This document shows positions 50,466-59,630 of a stretch of DNA of 64,000 nt, piece by piece. Location: positions 1 through 64,000 of the forward strand of contig CAZHLD010000003.1 of NCBI GenBank assembly GCA_964533185.1, written 5' to 3'. Every line of letters begins with the position of its first letter. The first letter of the stretch is position 1. The translations under genes and the position numbers were made by a program. This DNA comes from CAZHLD01 sp964533185. GTDB lineage: Bacteria > Acidobacteriota > Terriglobia > Acidiferrales > UBA7541. Below the pieces are notes generated by a model. It did no database searches. It was not told the origin of the DNA and was given only the letters and a program-made list of their open reading frames with translations.

Positions 50466-50848
50466 GGAGTCCTCACCTGAGATGGCGATGCGAGACGGTT
50501 CGTTGCCCTGGAGCCCGTCCAGATGGGGCTGGCGAGGAAGGGAGAGGGCCGATGCATCCGTTCAAGAATATCGTGTGGGGGGAGGGAGAGTCCATTGGCA
50601 AGAGGGAGAGTTGTCAGTTGAAAGTAAGCAGGGGCCGTTTTCGTGACTCGTGATTCGTAACTCGTGATTCGGTGAGCGTTGTTCGTTTTCCGTTGTCCGA
50701 AGAGCGAATACGGTGCGCAGGGCAAAAGAAAAATGGGAAATTGAAAATTGGAAATTTGAGATTTGAAAGAAGAAAAGGCAGATTCCTCGGACCGGCAAAA
50801 GCCGCCGGACCGAGGAAGGACAACGTGGGGGGCGAGCCGCGGCGAGCG
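50466..50848. repeat. Long leader region of the giant Asp-box gene, with T, AT-rich and palindromic repeats
   Basis: About 380 bp. A T tract lies at 50640-50702 (CGTGACTCGTGATTCGTAAC-like), an AT-rich GGGAAATTGAAAATTGGAAA tract at 50733-50768, and a palindrome opening AGATTCCTCGGACCGGC at 50778-50818. The 170 bp before the gene start show no recognised promoter. Confidence 0.65.
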
Positions 50849-51226
50849 CTAGTCGTCGGGGGGCTTCCAGTCGGTGGGGGGGAAGGAGATGCCCCAGAAG
50901 CCGGGGACGGAAGCGTCGAATTCGACGGGGACGAGGAAGCCCTCCGAGGTGTAGCGGGGAGCGCGGGTGACGCGGCCGGGCTGGCGCTGGCGCGAGCGGT
51001 CGTTCTGGAGCTCGAGGCGAGTGCCGGAGTCAATCGCGCGGCTGGAAAGGACCATGGCGCCGTGGTCGTTGACTGAAACGGTGTGGGCGCGGACGGTGAG
51101 GGATTGGCCGGCAACAGTGTAGGTGAGGCTGACGGGCACCTGGATCATGACGCGCTGGCTGCGGCGACGCTCTTCGCCGGGCGCAACAGCGTGAGTACGA
51201 ATGGGACTTACCTTTGTTCTGCTCAC
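50849..51226 (-). CDS. PilZ-domain protein (second of a pair)
   Basis: 125 residues. R-x3-R is present as RRRSQRVMIQVPVSL, and the second c-di-GMP motif appears as SVNDHGAMV. The C-terminal RVTRAPRYTSEGFLVPVEFD fits the PilZ barrel, and it ends FWGISFPPTDWKPPDD. Its start overlaps the stop of the upstream PilZ gene by four bases. The two may form a heteromeric or tandem c-di-GMP sensor. The c-di-GMP role is a family inference; motif matches are partial. Confidence 0.7.
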   Translation of the reverse strand: MSRTKVSPIRTHAVAPGEERRRSQRVMIQVPVSLTYTVAGQSLTVRAHTVSVNDHGAMVLSSRAIDSGTRLELQNDRSRQRQPGRVTRAPRYTSEGFLVPVEFDASVPGFWGISFPPTDWKPPDD

Positions 51227-51561
51227 AGTTCAATCCCCCAGAAATCCATGGCCGGATCGAGGAGCTCAATGCCCAGCTCCCAGCCTTCGGCGCGCCGCTT
51301 GCCGCTCCAGACGACGATGGCGGAGCAGGTCTGCCGAGAATTGCGATTCGTGAGGTTGATGCGCTGGTTGAGCTCGAGCGAATGTGGGAGGACAAGCAGG
51401 CAGCCGTAAGGGCCGAGGACGCGGGTGATGGCGTCTTCGCGGATGGGCGGGCCTGCCGTGGGCTGCGATTCGATGGTGACCGGGACCCGGGAGTTCATGC
51501 GCTTGCCGCGGCGCTTGGAGTGAAGCTTGGATTCGCGACGGACGTCGGTGGGAGCTGCCAT
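51223..51561 (-). CDS. PilZ-domain protein (first of a pair)
   Basis: 112 residues from MAAPTDVRRESKLHSKRR; the thirty codons upstream look non-coding, so this Met is chosen. The segment RRGKRMNSRVPVTI resembles the R-x3-R region, followed by a beta-rich body (VLGPYGCLLVLPHSLEL, AIVVWSGKRRAEGWELGIEL) ending DFWGIEL, almost the same ending motif as its partner. No clear second motif. Coupled to the following PilZ gene by ATGA overlap. Confidence 0.65.
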   Translation of the reverse strand: MAAPTDVRRESKLHSKRRGKRMNSRVPVTIESQPTAGPPIREDAITRVLGPYGCLLVLPHSLELNQRINLTNRNSRQTCSAIVVWSGKRRAEGWELGIELLDPAMDFWGIEL

Positions 51562-51787
51562 AGGGACGACCCTTTCAGAAGGCGGCCGACGCCAGAGCCA
51601 GTGGGCAGAAGGCCGCAATTCGATGGTAGGAAGCAGGGGGAGGGGGGTCAATGGTACGTGTACGTAAGAGGGAATGGGAAAGGGGGTTGTCCGTTATGCG
51701 TTGTCTGTTGTCCGTGGGGAGAAGAAAAGATGCCGGCTAGAAGCCGGCGCTACCAAAGCGGCGGCGAGCCGCCGCAGTCCAAAGAGG
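51562..51787. repeat. P-T module between the RND pump and the PilZ pair
   Basis: A T tract at 51683-51713 (GTCCGTTATGCGTTGTCTG-like) and P palindromes at 51728-51777 (GCCGGCTAGAAGCCGGCGC with TACC, then GCGGCGGCGAGCCGCCGC). Order along the minus strand: RND stop, P, T, PilZ start (about 120 bp further on). Confidence 0.75.
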
Positions 51788-54700
51788 TCAGAGTTTCTTG
51801 AAGCGGGAGGGGGAGGCGGGGGCGCCGTTTTCGAGGGGGAGGATGACTTCGGCGGCGCCGCCGGGGGCAGCGGCGAGAACGGAAGCGCGGCCGCGGAGGC
51901 GGTTGACCCAGGCCTGGAAAGACTCCATGTAGAGATAGAAGACGGGAGTGAGATAGAGAGTCACAAGCTGGGAAAAGAGCAGGCCGCCGACGACAGCGAG
52001 TCCGAGCGGGCGGCGGGCCTCGGCGCCAGCACCGAAGCCGATGGCGATGGGCAGAGTGCCCATGAGCGCGGCCATGGTGGTCATCATGATGGGACGGAAA
52101 CGCACGAGGCAGCCCTGGTAGATGGCTTCGGCGGGGGACTTCCCTTCCCCGCGCTGGGCCGCGAGGGCAAAGTCGATCATCATGATGGCGTTTTTCTTGA
52201 CGATGCCGACCAGCATGATGATGCCAACAAAGCCGAAGATGTTGAGCTCAACTTTGAAGAGGATCAGGGTGAGCAAGGCGCCGAAGCCAGCCGAAGGCAG
52301 ACCGGAGAGAATCGTGATGGGGTGGATGAAACTTTCGTAGAGGACGCCGAGGACGAGATAGATGACCAGGATGGCCATGAGCAGGAGGATACCCAGGCCA
52401 CGGAGCGAAGTCTCAAAGGCTTGGGCGGCGCCCTGGAAGCTCGTGCTGATGGTGGCGGGCAGCATGGTGCGAGCGGTTTCGTCAACGCGGGCAACGGCGT
52501 CGCCGAGCGAGGTGCCGGGCATGAGGTTGAAGGAGAGAGTGACCGAGGGCAACTGGCCGAGGTGATTGACCAAGAGCGGCCCGTAGCTGGTGGAAAGGCT
52601 GGCGACGGAATTGAGAGGCACGAGCTTGCCGGAGGAGGAGCGGACGTAGAGCAGAGAGAGAGCGGAAGGGTCGCGCTGGTATTCGGGGAGCAATTCGATG
52701 AGGACGCGATAGTCGTTGTTGGGTGAGTAGATGACGGAGATTTGGCGGGAGCCGTAGGCGGTGAAAAGGGCTTCTTCAATCTGCTGGGCGGTGACGCCGA
52801 GGGCGGAGGCGCGGTCGCGGTCGATATTGACGTCGAGCTGGGGGTTCTTGATCTGGAGGTCGCTGGTGACGTCCTGAAGGCCGGGGACTTCTTTCAGTTT
52901 GGCTTCGAGGGCAGCGGCGGAGCGGTAGAGCTCGGCGGTATCGGGGCTCTGGAGAGTGAACTGGTAGAGGCTCTTGGTGAGCTGGCCGCCGATGCGGATG
53001 GGCGGGAGGTTTTGCATGAAGACGCGGATGCCGGGGACGCGGGCGACGAGAGGACGAAGCTCTTCGATGACCTGGTCCACCGGGGCGCGCAGTGCGCGGG
53101 GCTTGAGGCGGATGAAAATGCGGCCGGAGTTGGCACCGCCGCTGGCGGGGCCGCCCCCGCCGGCCGTCGAGCTGAGGTTGGCAATGGCGGGATGCTGGCG
53201 GACTTGCTCGACGACGGCCTGCTGGTGGAGGGCCATGGACTGGAAGGAGATGCCTTCGGGGCCTTCGGTGAATGCGAAGATCTGGCCGGTGTCTTCGCTG
53301 GGGAGGAAGCCCTTGGGGATCTGGAGGTAAAGCTGGACGGTAACGACGAGAATGATGACGGAAACGACCATGACGGAGAAGCGGTGACGAAGAGAGAAGC
53401 GGAGGGTGACGTCGTAGGCGCGGAGCATGCCCTGGTGGATGCGCTCGAAGAAGTTGAACAGTGGGCCGTGGCGTTCGCTGCGTGAGGGACGGAGCAGGCG
53501 GCTGCACATCATCGGGGTGAGGCTGAGGGAGACGAAGCCGGAGACGAGGATGGCGACGGTAATGGTGACGGCGAACTCGCGGAGGAGGCGTCCCAAGATG
53601 CCGCCGAGGAAAAGGACGGGGATGAAGACGGCGGCGAGAGAGACGGTCATCGAAACGATGGTGAAGCCGATCTCGCGGGCGCCGCGAACGGCGGCTTCCA
53701 TGGGTCGCTCGCCCTTTTCCATGTGGCGGACGATGTTTTCGAGCATGACGATGGCGTCGTCCACGACGAAGCCGACGGAGAGGGTGAGGGCCATCAGAGA
53801 GAGGTTGTCGAGCGAGTAGCCGAGCAGGTACATCACCGAAAAGGTGCCGACGATGGACATGGGCAAAGCCATGGTCGGGATGAGCGTGGCGGAGAAATTG
53901 CGGAGGAAAAGAAATATGACCAGGATAACCAAAGCGACGGCGAGGACGAGAGTGAACTGGACGTCGCGGACGGAATCGCGGATGGAAATGGAGCGGTCGA
54001 AGAGGATGTCGATATTGACCGAGGGAGGGATCTGCAGGCGAAGCTGAGGGAGGAGGGCTTTGATGTCGTCCACGACTTGGACGGTGTTGGTGCCGGGCTG
54101 GCGCTGGATGGAGAGGCCAATGGAGCGGGTGGTGTTGTACCAGGTGGCGACTTTGTCGTTCTGAACGCTGTCGAGGACACGGCCGAGGTCGTCGAGGCGG
54201 ATCGGCGCGCCATTGCGGTAGGTAATGACCAGGGGGCGGTAGGCCGAGGCGCGGAGGAGCTGGCCATCGGACTGGATGGTCACGGCGCGATTTTCGCCCC
54301 AGAGGATGCCGGTGGGGAGATTGGAATTGCCCTGCTGGACGGCGCGGGAAACTTCGTCAATGCCAAGCTGGCGGCTGGCCAGAGCGCGGGGGTCGAGCTG
54401 AACGCGGACGGCATACTTCTGCGAGCCAAAGGCCTGTACCTGAGCGACGCCACTGACCATGGAGATGCGCTGGGCGAGGTTGTTGGTGGCGTATTCGTCC
54501 ACCTGGGAGAGCGGCATGGAGGGGGAATTGAGGGAGAGAAAGAGGATGGGCTGGTCGGCGGGGTTGACCTTGCGGAAGGAAGGAGGTGTGGGCATGTTGG
54601 CAGGGAGCTGGGAGGAGGATTGGGTGATGGCGGTCTGGACGTCCTGTGCGGCGCCGTCAATATCGCGGCTGAGGCTGAACTGAAGGGTGATGGAGGTGCT

Positions 54701-54961
54701 GCCCAGGCCGTTGGTGGAGGTCATCGAGTCGAGGCCAGCGATGGTGGTGAACTGACGCTCGAGCGGAGTGGCCACGGAAGAGGCCATCGTCTCCGGGCTG
54801 GCGCCGGGGAGACTGGCGTTGACCTGAATGGTGGGGAAATCGATGTTGGGAAGATCGCTGACGGGCAGGGCGCGATAGCCAAAAACGCCGAACAAGAGAA
54901 TCGCCAGCATCACCAGGGTGGTGGCGACAGGGCGGTCGATGAAGGTTTCGGCGATTTTCAT
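51788..54961 (-). CDS. MdtB/AcrB-type RND multidrug efflux pump
   Basis: 1057 residues, normal for the hydrophobe/amphiphile (HAE-1) RND family. It begins MKIAETFIDRPVATTLVMLA. The proton-relay helix 4 carries VGFVVDDAIVMLENIVRHME with its Asp pair, and a second set of helices follows near IYLVLGVLYESFIHPITIL. It exports drugs or other amphiphiles using proton motive force. Its adaptor gene lies upstream but is separated by 538 bp of repeats. No outer-membrane factor gene is next to it. Confidence 0.94.
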   Translation of the reverse strand: MKIAETFIDRPVATTLVMLAILLFGVFGYRALPVSDLPNIDFPTIQVNASLPGASPETMASSVATPLERQFTTIAGLDSMTSTNGLGSTSITLQFSLSRDIDGAAQDVQTAITQSSSQLPANMPTPPSFRKVNPADQPILFLSLNSPSMPLSQVDEYATNNLAQRISMVSGVAQVQAFGSQKYAVRVQLDPRALASRQLGIDEVSRAVQQGNSNLPTGILWGENRAVTIQSDGQLLRASAYRPLVITYRNGAPIRLDDLGRVLDSVQNDKVATWYNTTRSIGLSIQRQPGTNTVQVVDDIKALLPQLRLQIPPSVNIDILFDRSISIRDSVRDVQFTLVLAVALVILVIFLFLRNFSATLIPTMALPMSIVGTFSVMYLLGYSLDNLSLMALTLSVGFVVDDAIVMLENIVRHMEKGERPMEAAVRGAREIGFTIVSMTVSLAAVFIPVLFLGGILGRLLREFAVTITVAILVSGFVSLSLTPMMCSRLLRPSRSERHGPLFNFFERIHQGMLRAYDVTLRFSLRHRFSVMVVSVIILVVTVQLYLQIPKGFLPSEDTGQIFAFTEGPEGISFQSMALHQQAVVEQVRQHPAIANLSSTAGGGGPASGGANSGRIFIRLKPRALRAPVDQVIEELRPLVARVPGIRVFMQNLPPIRIGGQLTKSLYQFTLQSPDTAELYRSAAALEAKLKEVPGLQDVTSDLQIKNPQLDVNIDRDRASALGVTAQQIEEALFTAYGSRQISVIYSPNNDYRVLIELLPEYQRDPSALSLLYVRSSSGKLVPLNSVASLSTSYGPLLVNHLGQLPSVTLSFNLMPGTSLGDAVARVDETARTMLPATISTSFQGAAQAFETSLRGLGILLLMAILVIYLVLGVLYESFIHPITILSGLPSAGFGALLTLILFKVELNIFGFVGIIMLVGIVKKNAIMMIDFALAAQRGEGKSPAEAIYQGCLVRFRPIMMTTMAALMGTLPIAIGFGAGAEARRPLGLAVVGGLLFSQLVTLYLTPVFYLYMESFQAWVNRLRGRASVLAAAPGGAAEVILPLENGAPASPSRFKKL

Positions 54962-55499
54962 TGAGGAAGCGTTCAGCCTTCAGCCATCAGCGATTCTTTG
55001 TCCGTTGTCCACTATCCGTTGTCCGTTCAAAGTTGAGAGTCAAGAGTTCAGAGTCAAGAGAACCGGCGAGATGGTTCGACTTGGCCCTGCACCATGCGGT
55101 GCAGGGCTTCGCTCACCACAAGCGCCGGCGCTACATGAACGCCCCGCCTCTCAAGAGGCGAGCTACAGGACTGGGCCGAGCGCCGCCAAGAGAAAGGGAC
55201 AGGCTAAAGCCTGTCCTACAAAACCTACAGGGCCTCCTTAAGCGCCGGCGCTACATGAACGCCCCGCCTCTCAAGAGGCGAGCTACAGGACTGGNNNNNN
55301 NNNNNNNNNNNNNNNNNNNNNNNNNNNNNNNNNNNNNNNNNNNNNNNNNNNNNNNNNNNNNNNNNNNNNNNNNNNNNNNNNNNNNNNNNNNNNNAAGCGC
55401 CGGCGCTACATGAACGCCCCGCCTCTCAAGAGGCGAGCTACAGGACTGGGCCGAGCGCCGCCAAGAGAAAGGGACAGGCTAAAGCCTGTCCTACAAAAC
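54962..55499. repeat. 120-bp tandem repeat array, T tract and assembly gap between adaptor and pump genes
   Basis: A T tract (54987-55030) and S tract (55027-55063) lie next to the pump start. Then a 120-bp unit beginning AAGCGCCGGCGCTACATGAA occurs at 55120-55239, again from 55240 to the gap, and once more at 55395-55514. Each unit holds three palindromes (GCGCCGGCGC, CGCCTCTCAAGAGGCG, GACAGGCTAAAGCCTGTC) and the last codons of the adaptor gene. Copy number is uncertain because of the gap. Confidence 0.85.
55295..55394. other. Assembly gap of 100 N with duplicated 55-bp flanks
   Basis: The sequences 55240-55294 and 55395-55449 are the same 55 bp. As at 23695, this points to a k-mer overlap joined with a fixed spacer. 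Here it falls in a tandem repeat, so the true copy number may be two or more. Confidence 0.93.
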
Positions 55500-56651
55500 C
55501 TACAGGGCCTCCTTGATTTGGATTTTGGCGCCGGAGACAAGGCGAAGCTGGCCGTCGGTGACGACGACCTCGCCGGGCGCGAGTCCTTTTTCGACAACAG
55601 TTACGCCCTGCACGGAGCGGCCGGTGGAGACGGGCCGCGACGCCACGACATTTTCGTCCTTGACGACGTAAACGAACTGGCCAGACTGGCCGGTCTGGAG
55701 AGCTTCGCTTGGGACGACGACGGCGTTGGCCTGCTCGGAGAGGCGCAAGACGACGTTGACGAATTGTCCGGGCCAGAGGCGGCGGACGGGATTGGCGAAG
55801 GTGCCCTTGAGGCGAATCGTGCCGGTGGCGCTGTCAACGGCGTTGTCCACGAAGGTGAGCAGGCCGGATTCGGAGGGTTGGTCTTCGGTGATGTTCACGG
55901 AGATGGGCAGACGGCCGGCGGCGAGGAAGCGCTTAATCTCGGCGAGGTACTGCTCGGGGACGGCGAAGGAAACGTAGATGGGAGTGAGCTGGTTGAGGAC
56001 GATCAGGGCGGGGTCGTCATTGGCTTTGACGAGATTGCCTTCGTTGACGAGCAGGCTGCCGGTGCGACCGTCAACAGGTGAGGCGATGGAACAGTAAGAG
56101 AGATCGAGGCGGGCCTTTTCGACGGCGGCCTGGTCGGCGCGGACGGTGGCCTCGAGCGATTCGAGGTCGGCGCGGGTCTGATCGGCTTGCTCGCGTGAGG
56201 CGACGCCTTCTTCGAAGAGTTTGGCATAGCGGGCGGCCTGGGTGCGGGCATTGGAGAGGCGAGCCTGATCGCGGGCGAGAGCCGCTTCGACCTGGCGGAG
56301 AGCGACTTCGAAGGGCTGGCGATCGATTTCAAAGAGAAGGTCGCCCTTGCGGACGTCCTGGCCTTCGCGGAAATGGACGGCGGTGAGCTCGCCGGCGACT
56401 TTGGATTTAATGGAGACGGTGGAAAGGGCCTCGACGGTGCCGATGGCGCGAAGCTCGACGGGAACGGTCTTCAGAGTGACCCTGGCGACGCGGACGGGAA
56501 CGGGAGCAGGAGGAGGAGCGGCGGCTTGTTTGTTGGAGCAGCCAACAACAGAGAGTGTAAATGCGAATAAAAGAAGGACCCACCCACGCCGCAGAACACG
56601 CGACGAGAATGAGGCACCCCTAGAAGCCAGTGAGACAGAAAAAGTCCGCAT
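55500..56651 (-). CDS. MdtA/AcrA-type lipoprotein adaptor of the RND pump
   Basis: 383 residues from MRTFSVSLASRGASF; AAGGTG lies nine bases upstream, and a TTG-like start 19 codons earlier is less likely. A lipobox (LSVVGCSNK) predicts a lipid-anchored periplasmic protein. The two lipoyl halves are VSIKSKVAGELTAVHFREGQ and SIASPVDGRTGSLLVNEGNL around a coiled coil. It joins the RND pump to an outer-membrane channel. The final codons (KEAL, TAG) are part of the tandem repeat unit downstream. Confidence 0.9.
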   Translation of the reverse strand: MRTFSVSLASRGASFSSRVLRRGWVLLLFAFTLSVVGCSNKQAAAPPPAPVPVRVARVTLKTVPVELRAIGTVEALSTVSIKSKVAGELTAVHFREGQDVRKGDLLFEIDRQPFEVALRQVEAALARDQARLSNARTQAARYAKLFEEGVASREQADQTRADLESLEATVRADQAAVEKARLDLSYCSIASPVDGRTGSLLVNEGNLVKANDDPALIVLNQLTPIYVSFAVPEQYLAEIKRFLAAGRLPISVNITEDQPSESGLLTFVDNAVDSATGTIRLKGTFANPVRRLWPGQFVNVVLRLSEQANAVVVPSEALQTGQSGQFVYVVKDENVVASRPVSTGRSVQGVTVVEKGLAPGEVVVTDGQLRLVSGAKIQIKEAL

Positions 56652-56963
56652 AATCAGCAGCACCTTCACCTTAGACGCATGAGCCGAGAAGTAAGTTACG
56701 CGCGGCAAGGGCGAGCCCGGCGCTAGGGTCTATCAGAGTTAGCTTACCACGCAGAGGCGGAAGGCGCAGCGGGGAGAAGAAGTCGAAGATGCCGGGAGGC
56801 CCGGCTGACGCCGGGCCACGCGGCGCTACAAAAGCAAGCCACCGAGGAAAGAAAACCGGCGGGATGGTTCGACTTCGCCCTGCACCATGCGGTGCAGGGC
56901 TTCGCTCACCACAAGCGCCGGCGCTCCGAAAGAGGACAGGCTGAAGCCTGTCCCACCGAGGCG
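56652..56963. repeat. P-type palindromes between leuB and the adaptor gene
   Basis: About 310 bp. Contains ACCACGCAGAGGCGG, GCCGGGAGGCCCGGC, GACGCCGGGCCACGCGGCGC with TACAAAAG, GCCCTGCACCATGCGGTGCA, and GACAGGCTGAAGCCTGTC. The block around 56862-56925 is nearly the same as 55066-55130. There is no T tract at this junction. Confidence 0.75.
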
Positions 56964-58184
56964 TCAAACGCCCCAGCCGTAGCGTTCGAGCTGGGGGAGA
57001 GGCTCGCGGAGGCGGGTGCGGAGTTGAGCGACGAAGCCGGAGCAGCCAACGGTGAAAGCGTTGCCGACGCGGAATGCGCCGCCGCGAGATGTACCACGAC
57101 CGTCAGAGAATGTGGCGCCGACGGAGGATGCGATGTCGACGAAGGATGCGTCACCGACAGGGGATGCGGCGCCGGCGAGGTCGGGAGTGCGATAACCGGC
57201 GTCAAGGACGGCATCCAGTGCGGCTTCGATCCAGGCGGCTTCTTCGGGAAGGGCGAAGGCTTCGCGGAGAAGCAGGGTGGCGCAGAGAATGGCGCCGATG
57301 GGGTTGGCGAGGTCGCGGCCGGCGAGCGAGGGAGCCGAGCCGTGGATAGGCTCGAAGAGCGGCGCGCCCTCGCCACAGGACATCGAGGGCATGAGGCCAA
57401 TCGAGCCGACGAGGGCGGCGGCTTCGTCGCTGAGAATGTCGCCGAACATGTTGGTGGTGAGCAGGACATCGAACTGCGAGGGGTCGAGGATAAGCTGCAT
57501 GGCGGCGTTGTCCACGTAAAGGTGGGCGAGCGAAACCGAGGGGTAGTCGGAGGCGAGGCGAGAGACGGTCTGGCGCCAGAGGGCGGAGGAGGCGAGGATG
57601 TTGGCTTTGTCCACGGAGACGAGACGGCCGGAGCGGCGCGCGGCGCGGTCGAAGGCGAAGCGAGCGATGCGCTCGATTTCAGGCGTGGAGTAGGACTCGA
57701 CGTCGCGGGCGACTTCGAAGCCGTTGGTGCGCTCCAGAGCGTGCTCGCCGAAATAAATGCCGCCGGCCAGCTCGCGGACGATTTCGAAATTGATGCGCGG
57801 GGCGCGGTCGGGGCGAAGCGGAGAGACATCGCGGAGATGCTCGCGGAGACAGACGGGACGAAGATTGGCCCAGAGGCCAAGCGCGCGGCGGAGGGCGAGA
57901 AGGCCGGCTTCGGGGCGGCGGTCGAGCGGAAGAGAGTCCCAGCGCGGGCCGCCAACAGCGCCAAGGAGAATGGCATCGGCGCATTGGCAGGCGGCGAGAG
58001 TTTCGGCGGGGAGCGGGGAGCCGCAGCGGTCAATGGCGATGCCGCCAAAGGGAAGCTCGACGAAGTCCCAGCGATGGCCGAACTCAGCGGCGCAATCGGA
58101 GAGCACGGCAACGGCGGCGGAGGTGACTTCGGGGCCGATGCCGTCGCCGGGGAGAAGAACGATCGTTTTCGCAGAGTGAGTCAT
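56964..58184 (-). CDS. leuB: LeuB, 3-isopropylmalate dehydrogenase with hexapeptide-repeat insert
   Basis: 406 residues, about 45 more than usual. Family motifs are VLLPGDGIGPEVTSAAV, the catalytic-region VDKANILASSALWR, and LFEPIHGSAPSLAGRDLANP. It oxidises and decarboxylates 3-isopropylmalate in leucine synthesis. After DAGYRTPDL the normal C-terminal strand is preceded by about eight hexapeptides of the form V-G-x-A-[SF]-x, encoded by an 18-bp tandem repeat (57033-57176). The active site is intact, so activity is likely. It starts 12 bp after the leuA stop. Confidence 0.93.
   Translation of the reverse strand: MTHSAKTIVLLPGDGIGPEVTSAAVAVLSDCAAEFGHRWDFVELPFGGIAIDRCGSPLPAETLAACQCADAILLGAVGGPRWDSLPLDRRPEAGLLALRRALGLWANLRPVCLREHLRDVSPLRPDRAPRINFEIVRELAGGIYFGEHALERTNGFEVARDVESYSTPEIERIARFAFDRAARRSGRLVSVDKANILASSALWRQTVSRLASDYPSVSLAHLYVDNAAMQLILDPSQFDVLLTTNMFGDILSDEAAALVGSIGLMPSMSCGEGAPLFEPIHGSAPSLAGRDLANPIGAILCATLLLREAFALPEEAAWIEAALDAVLDAGYRTPDLAGAASPVGDASFVDIASSVGATFSDGRGTSRGGAFRVGNAFTVGCSGFVAQLRTRLREPLPQLERYGWGV
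57033..57176 (-). repeat. 18-bp degenerate tandem repeat in leuB (about eight units)
   Basis: Units of 18 bp in register with codons, such as GGAGGATGCGATGTCGAC, GAAGGATGCGTCACCGAC and AGGGGATGCGGCGCCGGC. Each encodes a hexapeptide (AGAASP, VGDASF, VDIASS, VGATFS, DGRGTS, RGGAFR, VGNAFT, VGCSGF). Units on the leuB-core side are most alike. Confidence 0.85.
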
Positions 58185-58196
58185 GGCGTGGGCGGC

Positions 58197-59399
<1,203 letters not shown>

Positions 59400-59630
59400 G
59401 CGGTACACCCCCACGAGTGTGGGGACAGTAAAGTGGAATTGGGGTGGTCTGTCCAATTTATAATTATTGCGCGATACATAATTGAGATTTATAGTTCAAT
59501 TCCCTGCCCCTGCGGGCGCAGGAAGAGTTGAGGCGAGCGCGGCAACAGAGGGATTCAACACAGAGGGTACAGAGGGTCAGAGAGGTCGCGGAGAAGAGGT
59601 TGGCCGACCAGCGAGAAGAGAGGAGGGGAG
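59400..59630. promoter_or_regulatory. leuA / lysR divergent control region
   Basis: The AT-rich part (59455-59495) stands out in this GC-rich window. It holds an inverted repeat AATTAT-N10-ATAATT (59462-59467 and 59478-59483), a plausible LysR-type operator, and a TATAAT box (59459-59464) reading toward lysR. On the leuA side a hairpin CCCCAC-GAGT-GTGGGG (59409-59424) covers the GGGGGT that would serve as leuA ribosome binding site. A GATTCAACACAGAGGG-type repeat lies at about 59548-59590 before lysR. Confidence 0.5.

Noticed and set aside
55120..55514. Three-copy tandem array taken at face value
   Set aside because: The 55-bp identity around the N gap means the second and third copies may be the same DNA; only two copies are secure.
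59400..59456. Earlier TTG start for leuA adding nineteen residues
   Set aside because: The extra residues do not resemble LeuA N-termini, and the stretch holds a hairpin. The FFDTTLRDG motif sits at the usual distance from the later ATG.
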